DNA from: Agathobaculum butyriciproducens
GTDB taxonomy: Bacteria; Bacillota; Clostridia; Oscillospirales; Butyricicoccaceae
Direction of reading: 5' to 3'
Assembly (NCBI GenBank): GCA_003096535.1
Contig: QEKJ01000015.1
Coordinates: 1 to 63,031, forward strand
DNA length: 63,031 nt
Below, one piece after another: positions 16,533 to 23,778 of the stretch; position 1 is the stretch's first letter, and the number at the start of each line of letters is the position of its first letter. The notes under the pieces were generated by a model. That model was not told the DNA's origin, ran no database searches, and was given only the letters and a program-made list of their open reading frames with translations. The translations under genes and the position numbers were made by a program.

Positions 16533-17522
16533 ATGAAACACTTACCTAAAAGTACACCTACGGAAATATTGAATGACCCATACGGATTTACTTACAAAGA
16601 AATGTCGGAAGTAATTGGAGAGGATAAAGCAAGAGCCTTATATACGGAATTGTATAAACAGCCATTTCACAAAGAAAATCTATCAATATCAACAAAAAAA
16701 GTCTATAAAAGTAGCGATACTGAAAAGTATGTTTATGAATTGAAAGATAACAGGTATATTGAAACGGTTTTTATTAAACGGCGAGATGGTGGGACTGTTT
16801 GCGTAAGTACGCAAGTTGGTTGTTCTGTTGGCTGTATTTTTTGCGAGTCCGGACGCAATGGTTTTGTTCGTAATCTAACACCGTCTGAAATTGTGCAGCA
16901 GGTTGTATTGATACGTCAAAAAGTAAATCGTATCGTTTTTATGGGAATGGGAGAACCTTTATTCAATTACGACAACTTGATTGCAGCAATCCATATTCTT
17001 CGAGATAGAAATGGACTTAACTTTCCAACCGACGGCATTACCGTATCAACAGTTGGTCCAGTTAATCAATTAAAAAAATTGCGCGAAGAACATCTAAAAA
17101 TTCAGTTGACAATATCTTTACATGCAGCAACACAGGCTGCGAGAAACTGTATCATTCCTCATATGCACATGTACGCTATTGAAGATGTTGTTAAGCAAGC
17201 ATTGTCCTATTCTCAAAGGCATAATCGAAAAGTGGTATTTGCGTATTTGCTTTTACCAGGTATAAATGACCGTTCCTCAGATATAAGGCAACTTGCAAAA
17301 TGGTTTAAGGGCAAAAATGTTATGATTAACGTGCTGCAATACAACCCGACGAGTAATTCAAAAATTAGAGCACCACAAAAACAAGAAATGGTTGCGTTCA
17401 AACATCAATTAGAGCAAACAGGACTTGAAGTTACCATGAGAGTTTCTCATGGTAGAGAGATTAAAGCAGCTTGTGGACAGTTAGCTAATACATATAATAA
17501 AGCCAAAAAACAACAGAAATAA
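16533..17522 (+). CDS. Cfr/RlmN-family radical SAM 23S rRNA methyltransferase
   Basis: A 329-residue radical SAM enzyme. The iron-sulfur cluster ligands are C97, C101 and C104 (GCSVGCIFC); C90 matches the catalytic cysteine seven residues before them in RlmN. The SAM-binding GMGEP is at 138-142, and C314 in AACGQL corresponds to the methyl-carrying cysteine. All catalytic cysteines of the family are present. RlmN makes C2-methyl-A2503 in 23S rRNA and Cfr makes C8-methyl-A2503, which confers resistance to several ribosome-targeting drugs. This protein departs clearly from both in my recall, so which carbon it methylates is open. Its attenuated, AT-rich cargo setting favours a resistance role over housekeeping. 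Confidence 0.82.
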   Translation: MKHLPKSTPTEILNDPYGFTYKEMSEVIGEDKARALYTELYKQPFHKENLSISTKKVYKSSDTEKYVYELKDNRYIETVFIKRRDGGTVCVSTQVGCSVGCIFCESGRNGFVRNLTPSEIVQQVVLIRQKVNRIVFMGMGEPLFNYDNLIAAIHILRDRNGLNFPTDGITVSTVGPVNQLKKLREEHLKIQLTISLHAATQAARNCIIPHMHMYAIEDVVKQALSYSQRHNRKVVFAYLLLPGINDRSSDIRQLAKWFKGKNVMINVLQYNPTSNSKIRAPQKQEMVAFKHQLEQTGLEVTMRVSHGREIKAACGQLANTYNKAKKQQK

Positions 17523-17552
17523 TTTAATTAAAAGAGCCAGACGCACAGACGC

Positions 17553-17601
17553 AGAGCCGATAATATGCAGTTTGAAATACTGCTGTTATCGGCTCTTTTT
17601 T
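17553..17601 (+). terminator. Terminator of the cargo operon
   Basis: AGAGCCGATAA (17553-17563) and TTATCGGCTCT (17586-17596) form a perfect 11-base stem with further pairing inside, followed by T at 17596-17601. It lies 30 bases after the Cfr-like gene. The following stretch to 17749 shows no gene. Confidence 0.88.
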
Positions 17602-17749
17602 GATTTTAATTTGTGCCCCTAATAACCATATTGGAGCAAAATCAGAACTGTTGCTTGTCGTTCTTTGATTTCCGCAGCAGCTTTGAAAAATCAAAGCCGC
17701 CGTTTCTTTTTATCTTCTAATGAAATGACGCGGTATCACTGTTAAAAGC

Positions 17750-17772
17750 GGCGGCTAAAGGAGGTAGCCGCC
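17750..17772 (+). promoter_or_regulatory. Hairpin presenting the Shine-Dalgarno sequence in its loop
   Basis: GGCGGCTA (17750-17757) pairs perfectly with TAGCCGCC (17765-17772). The seven-base loop is AAGGAGG, and the ATG of the next small ORF directly follows the stem. A fold that holds the ribosome site in a tight loop beside the start codon suggests translational control, but this is inferred from sequence alone. Confidence 0.6.
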
Positions 17773-17883
17773 ATGAAGCACATACCCTATCGACAAAATC
17801 CGACGGTCATTGACATATCAAAAAAAGCCCGACCACCGCCGGGAACACTTCTACCCTCATATATGAACTGTCAAATCATCTAA
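17773..17883 (+). CDS. Small ORF with structured translation start
   Basis: Thirty-six codons begin MKHIPYRQNPTVIDISKKAR, with a strong AAGGAGG seven to eight bases upstream. The product is short, basic and unrecognised. It lies between the cargo terminator and the sigma-like regulator. Coding status rests on the start signal only. Confidence 0.4.
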   Translation: MKHIPYRQNPTVIDISKKARPPPGTLLPSYMNCQII

Positions 17884-18058
17884 ATACCGCTTACAATTCC
17901 TTTGCGCTTGTCTGCATCTTGCAGACAGGCGCATTTTGCATTTTCGGGAGGTTTTTTCAAAAAAGTTTCGCTTTCATTCGGCGTTTGAAAAAATCGCCTG
18001 TATTATCCCGCGAAAAGGGGAGGTACCGCCACCTTTCAACACGAAAGGAGGTGAGAAC

Positions 18059-18499
18059 ATGGAACCTAATCGCGTGGAATTTCAGAAGCAATGTATCTTT
18101 CAAAGTTTCTGTAAACGGGTGCTGCACAACGAAGCCTGCAACGCCCACGAGGAAATCCGGCGTCGCAGAGCAAAGGAAGTGTCGTTTTCCGACCTTGCCT
18201 TGCATGAGGAACGACAGCTTTATACGCTTGATAAGTATTTTCAAGACGAAGAAGCCGAGCCGAGCTATCAGCAGGCAGGAAAGAAAATCACGCCGAAGCT
18301 GCTGCTTGAAGCAATCCGCACTTTGCCGGAAGAAAAAAGGAAAGCTATCATGCTGTACTATTTCGAGGGCATGACCGACGTGGAGATTGGAAAGTTATTC
18401 AATACGTCGCGCAGCACGATACAGTACAGACGGACAAGCTCTTTTGAAATCTTGAAGAAATATTTGGAGGAACACGCTGATGAATGGGACGAATGGTAA
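18059..18499 (+). CDS. Sigma-70-like regulator (Tn916 Orf7-type)
   Basis: A 146-residue protein with a C-terminal sigma region 4-like helix-turn-helix (LPEEKRKAIMLYYFEGMTDVEIGKLFNTSRSTIQYR). It starts at ATG 18059 behind AAAGGAGGTGAG; the upstream open frame lacks support. It is followed by the Orf8-like gene with a 20-base overlap, the same pair that precedes xis and int in Tn916/Tn1549 elements. It is likely a regulator of excision or transfer genes. Confidence 0.85.
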   Translation: MEPNRVEFQKQCIFQSFCKRVLHNEACNAHEEIRRRRAKEVSFSDLALHEERQLYTLDKYFQDEEAEPSYQQAGKKITPKLLLEAIRTLPEEKRKAIMLYYFEGMTDVEIGKLFNTSRSTIQYRRTSSFEILKKYLEEHADEWDEW

Positions 18500-18737
18500 A
18501 CAATCTGACTTCCCGGACGTTGCCCTTGTTCCCTATCCTGTCATTGTGGCAGCGACAAAGGGCGACCCGGACGCTATGAAAATTGTCTTGCAGCATTTTA
18601 GTGGTTACATAGCGAGCCTTTCCATGCGGAAGCTCTGCGACGAGCGCGGAAACGTCTATTTTGGCGTTGACGAGGATATTCGCCAACGGCTGCAAGCAAG
18701 ACTAATGAGGGCAATCCTCACATTTAGGGTTGAATAA
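18480..18737 (+). CDS. Helix-turn-helix domain protein (Tn916 Orf8-type)
   Basis: An 85-residue protein with the pattern ALVPYPVIVAATKGDPDAMKIVLQHFSGYIASLSMRKLCDE, matching the small helix-turn-helix regulators that follow the sigma-like protein in Tn916-type elements. It ends YFGVDEDIRQRLQARLMRAILTFRV, another conserved feature. It overlaps the upstream gene, so the two are probably translated together. Confidence 0.82.
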   Translation: MNGTNGKQSDFPDVALVPYPVIVAATKGDPDAMKIVLQHFSGYIASLSMRKLCDERGNVYFGVDEDIRQRLQARLMRAILTFRVE

Positions 18738-19164
18738 CTGCACCGATACCGAAACGTCTTAACCCCTTTTCCGTTTCGTATCAATCCGCAGCAGCCCCGT
18801 ATGTTCCTTGACAAAGAAAGCGACGCAAGATAACGGCGACGCAGTATAGGGCAAACCGGGTACGTCCTTTTTGCGCCGAGCCATACGGAGGGTGCGCCAT
18901 GACGCTATTCCTCTATCGGGAAAAGCCGAGCGAGAAACACCGCGACGGGAAGCAAGTTAGCAGCTTGCGGGCGACAACACGCATTGAGGGGAGATAAGCC
19001 TTTACAGCCACAGTCCGAGCGTTCAGAGCGTCGCAGGCAATGGGTAAAGCTGCCTTAAATGAGCAGGGGTGCAATTCCCGCGAGGTTGTGCTAACAGCCG
19101 CCCGGTTAAAGCCCACTTTTTGTAACTTGACTTTTTAGCCATTTATGAAAGGGGGTATTTTCCT
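18738..19164 (+). other. Intergenic region between regulators and xis
   Basis: About 430 bases without a long gene. It contains a possible 32-codon ORF at 18899-18997 (MTLFLYREKPSEKHRDG) with GGAGGG eleven bases before the start, and a GC-rich stretch at about 19010-19115 with several short self-complementary segments. xis starts behind GAAAGGGGG. No promoter is obvious. Any structured RNA here would need covariation support. Confidence 0.35.
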
Positions 19165-19401
19165 ATGGCAAAAAAGGAAACAGCAAGCCCCGCTATCCCT
19201 GTATTCCCTATGTTAAAGACCGTTGAGCAAATGAGCAAGATTAGCGGTATCGGGGAAAATAAACTGCGCGAGCTTATGGATAGTGGCGAGCTTGAATATA
19301 TACAAAATGGAAACCGTCGTTTGATAGCTGACGCTGCAATCTGGGACTGGTACCACAGGGCAAAGACGACAGCGAAGCCCCCGGCACGACAGGGAGGTTA
19401 A
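19165..19401 (+). CDS. xis: Excisionase (Xis) of ICE-A
   Basis: A 78-residue protein with a winged-helix excisionase pattern (TVEQMSKISGIGENKLRELMDSGELEYIQNGNRRLI). Xis binds element ends and directs the integrase toward excision. It lies three bases before the integrase gene, the standard arrangement in Tn916/Tn1549-type elements. Confidence 0.88.
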   Translation: MAKKETASPAIPVFPMLKTVEQMSKISGIGENKLRELMDSGELEYIQNGNRRLIADAAIWDWYHRAKTTAKPPARQGG

Positions 19402-19404
19402 GCT

Positions 19405-20598
19405 ATGGCTATATCAACAAGGCAGGTTAAGAATAAACGCGACAGCAACGGCGTACTGACCGGGCGGCCGGGTACAGTTTACGACGTGAATATAAAGTAC
19501 ACCGCCCCGAATGGGGAAAAGAAAACCTATTCAAAAAAGGGCTTTCCAACAAAAAAGGAAGCAACGCAGCATGAAGCAGAGATGAAAGCAAAGCTCCATA
19601 ATCCGGGACAGATTGCGTCTATCGCTTCACAGCGGAAACAGACCGTTGCAAGCTATCTGAATGAATGGGTAGAAAGCTATGCAAGAGTGAACTTGCGCCC
19701 CTCTACTTACGACGGGTACAAAAGAACGATTGCAAACTACATCACGCCATATATCGGCGGCGTTGCCCTTAATCAGCTTACCCCCGCTATGGTAGACAAA
19801 ATGTTTCAGCAGATTATTGGCAAAGGCTTGAAACCGTCCACCGCAGCCGGGGCAAAGCGTGTTTTGAGCGTGGCGTTGAGCCATGCCCGGAAATACCGCT
19901 ATATCGAAACAAACGCAGCAAAGGACACGCTTACGAAGTTTGGAAAGAGCGACAAGACCCCCGACCCGTACACGCCGGAACAGGTAAAAGCCCTTATGCA
20001 GCGCGTCGAGGGTACCGTTTGGGAAATGCCCGTTATCTTAGGCGGGCTTTACGGTATGCGCCGTTCTGAAATCCTGGGCTTGCGTTGGCGCAATGTGGAT
20101 TTGGAAAACAACACCTTTGACGTTTCCGAGCAGCTACCCTTTAAGGTACCGCCAAAAACAAAAGTCATTGAGGAAATGGCACCGCCGAAATCCAACGGGC
20201 GAAAGCTGCCTATCACAGAGCTTGCCCGCCCGTTCTTTCTCAAACAGTTTGCTATGCAGGAAGCGCAGCGCGAACAGGCAGAAAAGGACGGAAAGCCTTA
20301 CTATGACAATGACCTTGTTGTAGCGAAGCCGGACGGTTCCCCTATCTCCGCGTCGTGGGTATCTTCCCAGTTTGGAAAGCTGCTTGAAGATTTGGATATG
20401 CCGCATATCCGCTTTCACGATTTGCGCCACCCGTATGTCAAGCACATGACAAAAATTTTTAGCTTGCGCTTGATGGATTCTCAAGCGCAGGCTTATCCTG
20501 ATGCTCGGCGAAAAACTCGCGGAGCTTGTCAGCTTCATCGGGGAGGACAAAACCGAAGCTCTGTCCGCCCACTCTGCAATAGAAAGCGATTTTCATGA
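19405..20598 (+). pseudogene. int: Tyrosine integrase, disrupted after the HDLRH box
   Basis: Residues 1-60 form an AP2-like arm-binding domain. A SAM-like core-binding domain follows at about 70-165, and then the catalytic domain with the first Arg in GLYGMRRSEILGLRW and HDLRH ending at base 20430. The family then expects a segment with LGH and the catalytic Tyr about 50-60 residues on; instead the frame reads PYVKHMTKIFSLRL and basic low-similarity sequence to a stop at 20598. Both final catalytic residues are missing, so the enzyme should be inactive. Bases beyond 20430 belong to ICE-B. Confidence 0.8.
20459..20597 (-). CDS. Small ORF downstream of the serine recombinases
   Basis: A 45-codon frame begins MKIAFYCRVGGQ behind GAGGTGG, 10 bases after the stop of the last recombinase. 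The product contains DEADKLREFFAEH and is not recognised. A hairpin (20466-20473 with 20481-20488) overlaps its 3' end and may end transcription of the recombinase operon. On the other strand the same bases form the aberrant tail of the integrase. Confidence 0.45.
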
Positions 20599-20606
20599 CT
20601 GCCACC

Positions 20607-22133
20607 TCAATCAAAAATGTCCTGGATTTTGTATGCGATCTCAATGCGCTTGTCGGGGTACACCAGCACCCTGTCGATCAGCAGCTCGGCCAGCTCGGTG
20701 GTCAGCGTGTCCGCATCGAAAATCGCCTTGGACGCTTCCTTGCGGCTGTCCTGCCGCGCCTGTTCGTCCTGCTTTTGCTTCGCCTGTGCCAATACTGCGG
20801 CATAGGCATTTTTCGTTTTCAAAAGCAGCTCGTCACACGCGGCCTTTTCCGCCTTGTAGGTGTTCAGGTCAATCTCACCCATGAGATAGCGTTCATACAA
20901 GGCGCGCTTACCGTCTTGCAACGCCTCGATCTGCTGCTCATATTCGGCGCGTTCCGGTACGGAGGTATCCACCCGGAGCGAACCGTCCGGGGCAAGCGGT
21001 GTGGCGGCTTCCATCTGCTTTTTCAGCGTCAGGAATACCGCTTGTTCCAGCTCTGCGGCGTTCAGACGCATCTTGTGGCAGCGGCTTTCTACGTCCGCCT
21101 CGGAATGGCGGCAGTGATAATATGAGGTTTTCTGCATGGTGCGGGACAGCGCATGACCGCAGCAGCCACAGAAGGCTTTGCCTTTCAGCGGGTAGTCCCG
21201 CTTCTTCTTGTTGGGCTGGGAAAAGCGGAGCTGACTGGCCTGCGCGGTATCAAACACGGCTTTCTCAACGATGGCCGGGTGGTGGTCGGGGATGATGTAC
21301 CACGATTCTCTGTCCTTCAGGCGGCTTCTGGTGCCGCCTACTTCGAGAACCGCCCGCTTGCCGATTACATATACGCCGGTGTAGCGTTCGTCAGCCAAAA
21401 TGCGGAGAATGGTAGATGTACTCCAAATCCCGTGGCAGCGGGAAATATCATGGGTGTGATTGCCGTGCGCCGCCTTGTATTCTCCGGGTGTCGGAATACC
21501 GCGCCGGAAAAGCTCCCGCGTGATGGCAGCGGCGTTCATGCCACCTGCGGAGAGGCTGAAAATGAGCTGCACAACGGTAGCGGCCTCCGGGTCAGGCTCC
21601 ATTCTGCCATCGGCACTTTTGCGGTAGCCGTAGGGACAAATCTTGCTCTGATACTCACCGCGCTGCATCTTGGCGTACTTGGCACTCTTGGTTTTGATGG
21701 ACATATCGCGGCTGTAATACTCGCTGATGAGATACTTGAACGCCACGTCCATGCCGCCGGTGTCGCCCTTGAATTTGCTGCTGTCAAAATCGTCGCTGAT
21801 GGAAATGAAGCGGGTATGGAACAGCGGGAACACACGCTCGATGAAGTAGCCGGTTTCAATGCTGTTGCGCCCAAAGCGGGAAAAGTCCTTGACGATGATG
21901 CAGTCGATCTGATTGGCCCGCACCAGCTCAATGAGCCTCTGTACCTGCGGACGCTCGAAGTTCGTACCGCTGTACCCGTTGTCGATGAACTCCGTGATCT
22001 CCGCGTTCATGGTTTCGGGCATGGATGCCGCATATTCATGGAGAACAAGGCTCTGATTTTCAATGCTCAGGCTGTCGTACTTGTAGTCCTCGATGGAGAG
22101 GCGGATGTAGAGGGCGATCACATATTTCTGCAT
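20607..22133 (-). CDS. Large serine recombinase 1 of ICE-B
   Basis: A 508-residue recombinase. The catalytic serine is S13 in ALYIRLS, with resolvase-domain motifs VKDFSRFGRN near residue 85 and SISDDFDS near 110. A recombinase domain follows (CPYGYRKS...), then a zinc ribbon (FCGCCGH ... CRH ... CH) and a C-terminal coiled coil. It is the last gene of a three-recombinase operon and overlaps recombinase 2 by 16 bases. Such tandem recombinases integrate and excise the element, possibly together; the division of work is unknown. Confidence 0.92.
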   Translation of the reverse strand: MQKYVIALYIRLSIEDYKYDSLSIENQSLVLHEYAASMPETMNAEITEFIDNGYSGTNFERPQVQRLIELVRANQIDCIIVKDFSRFGRNSIETGYFIERVFPLFHTRFISISDDFDSSKFKGDTGGMDVAFKYLISEYYSRDMSIKTKSAKYAKMQRGEYQSKICPYGYRKSADGRMEPDPEAATVVQLIFSLSAGGMNAAAITRELFRRGIPTPGEYKAAHGNHTHDISRCHGIWSTSTILRILADERYTGVYVIGKRAVLEVGGTRSRLKDRESWYIIPDHHPAIVEKAVFDTAQASQLRFSQPNKKKRDYPLKGKAFCGCCGHALSRTMQKTSYYHCRHSEADVESRCHKMRLNAAELEQAVFLTLKKQMEAATPLAPDGSLRVDTSVPERAEYEQQIEALQDGKRALYERYLMGEIDLNTYKAEKAACDELLLKTKNAYAAVLAQAKQKQDEQARQDSRKEASKAIFDADTLTTELAELLIDRVLVYPDKRIEIAYKIQDIFD

Positions 22134-23776
22134 TGTTCCAGCACCTCCGCATAGGTTTCAAACTCGCTCTGGAAGCGATAGCGCACCGTGATCTGCTTGT
22201 CGTGGGATACCTCGATGCGGTCAATCAGACGGTCAATGAGTACGCCGGTCAGCGTCCGGTCGGTCTTAATTTGTGCGGCATCCTGCTCCAGCGCCCGGTG
22301 CTGCTCAATCTGCGTATCCATCGTTCGCAGGCCGTCCTCCAACTGCTCCATTTCCACGGCGAGGTCGGCAATGCGGCTTTCGTACTTCTCCTTGTAGTCG
22401 AAGTATTCATCCTTGGTGAGAACACCTTGGACGAGGTTTTCATATAAGCTCCGCACGATACCGCGAAGCCGCTGGATTTCCTGCTTGCGGCTGGTGATCT
22501 TCTCCCGCAGCTCAGCGCGGTCAGCGGCCTGCTGGGGCAGCTCCGCAAGGGAGAGGGTGTATTGCCCCAGCGCCGTATCAAGCGCGTCCTGAAGCATATC
22601 TGCCAGCATATCCAGCAGCATATCCTCGCGGATGGTCACGCCGGGGCAGGCATCCTTGCGGATTCGGCTCCTGCTCAGACAATGGTAGAAGTACACATCG
22701 TCAGACTTCTTGCGGATGTTTCTCTGCCGATGCAGGCTGCCGCCGCAATGGGCGCAGAACACCTTGCCTTTGAGAAGATTCGGCGTGAAGGCTTTGACCT
22801 CCCGCGCCTTGGCGCGGCTGGCGGTCTGATTGAGAATTTCCTGCACCGCCGCGAACTGTTCCCGGCTGATGATGGCCTCGTGGGTGTCCCGTACCGCCGT
22901 CCATTCCTCGGCATCGGACTTGACCTGCCGGTGATCCACGGTTTTGGTCTGTCCTTGAACGAGATCTCCGGTGTAGACCTCGGAGCGGAGAATAACGCCG
23001 ACCGTTCGGGTCTGCCACTTGCCGCTGCCAAGCAAATTTTCATGGGTGATCTTGCCCTGCATCTTCTTGTAGTGGCTGGGGGTGAGGATGCCAGCCTCGT
23101 TCAGCCGCACGGCGATGGTATTGAGGCCAGCGCCCTCAGAAGCCCAACGGAACATCCGCTGCACCACGACGGCGGCAACGGGGTCGATGATAAGCTGGTG
23201 GCAATCGTCCTTGGCTTTCAGGTAGCCGTAGGGAGTACGCGCGCCGATGAACTTGCCGTCCTTCATGGCCTGCCGCTGCTGCGCCCTGATCTTGCGCCCA
23301 ATGTCCAAAGCGTAGGCTTCGTTTATCATGTTCCGCAGTGGGATGATGATACCGGAATGGGCATCTTCCGGGTTGGCGGTGTCGAAGTTTTCATTGACCG
23401 CAATGAAGCGGACGCTGCGGATACGGAAATACTGCTCAATGTAGTAGCCGGTGTCGATGGTGTTCCGCCCCAAACGCGAGAGGTCTTTCACAATGACGCA
23501 GTTGACGTGACCGGCCTCAATATCTGATAGCATCTGCTGAAAGCCTGGACGGTGGAAGTTTGTCCCGGTCGCACCGTTGTCGATGTAGGTATCGTACACG
23601 CTGATCTCCGGGTACTGCTCCAGATAGCGGGCAATAATCATCTGCTGGGTTTCAATGGATACGCTGTGCGTGTGGGTATCCTCCACCGAAAGGCGGACGT
23701 AGATCGCGGCGCGGCAAGCGGCGTCGGCCTCTTGCACGGCTACCGCAGCCGTTTCTTTCCTGCTTTTTCTCGCCAT
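22118..23776 (-). CDS. Large serine recombinase 2 of ICE-B
   Basis: A 552-residue recombinase with an Ala-rich N-terminal extension, catalytic S30 in AIYVRLS, VKDLSRLGRN near residue 98, and a zinc ribbon FCAHCGGSL ... YHC ... ACPG. A C-terminal coiled coil (EYFDYKEKYESRIADLAVEMEQLEDGL) follows. It starts two bases after the recombinase 3 stop and overlaps recombinase 1. Sequence similarity to its two neighbours is limited to the family core, so these are old paralogues rather than a recent duplication. Confidence 0.92.
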   Translation of the reverse strand: MARKSRKETAAVAVQEADAACRAAIYVRLSVEDTHTHSVSIETQQMIIARYLEQYPEISVYDTYIDNGATGTNFHRPGFQQMLSDIEAGHVNCVIVKDLSRLGRNTIDTGYYIEQYFRIRSVRFIAVNENFDTANPEDAHSGIIIPLRNMINEAYALDIGRKIRAQQRQAMKDGKFIGARTPYGYLKAKDDCHQLIIDPVAAVVVQRMFRWASEGAGLNTIAVRLNEAGILTPSHYKKMQGKITHENLLGSGKWQTRTVGVILRSEVYTGDLVQGQTKTVDHRQVKSDAEEWTAVRDTHEAIISREQFAAVQEILNQTASRAKAREVKAFTPNLLKGKVFCAHCGGSLHRQRNIRKKSDDVYFYHCLSRSRIRKDACPGVTIREDMLLDMLADMLQDALDTALGQYTLSLAELPQQAADRAELREKITSRKQEIQRLRGIVRSLYENLVQGVLTKDEYFDYKEKYESRIADLAVEMEQLEDGLRTMDTQIEQHRALEQDAAQIKTDRTLTGVLIDRLIDRIEVSHDKQITVRYRFQSEFETYAEVLEQCRNM

Positions 23777-23778
23777 GC

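Larger units (their letters stand above)
1..20430 (+). mobile_element. ICE-A, Tn1549-like conjugative element (left end not reached, right end disrupted)
   Basis: This span holds one near-complete conjugative module in the order maff2 remnant, VirB6, PrgI, VirB4, methyltransferase, CD1108, DUF4315, CD1107, TopB, ArdA/ArdC, relaxase, MobC, XRE regulator, cargo, sigma factor, Orf8-like regulator, Xis and Int. That order is typical of Tn1549-family elements. The right limit is set where the integrase frame stops matching the family after HDLRH; the left limit lies outside the window. Limits and family name are inferred from gene content, not from attachment sites. Confidence 0.75.

Noticed and set aside
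16330-17522. KTR protein and radical SAM gene as a peptide-modification (RiPP) pair
   Set aside because: The radical SAM protein has the full RlmN/Cfr cysteine set, including the methyl-carrying cysteine, and no peptide-modification domain; the KTR protein looks like a zinc-ribbon companion of resistance genes.
18985-19130. Cobalamin-type riboswitch or group II intron fragment before xis
   Set aside because: Some short G/C-rich pieces look suggestive, but I could not identify the conserved core of a known riboswitch or intron domain V.
20431-20598. The integrase tail after HDLRH as a genuine alternative C-terminus
   Set aside because: It lacks the expected LGH box and catalytic tyrosine and is antisense to a plausible small ORF of ICE-B.
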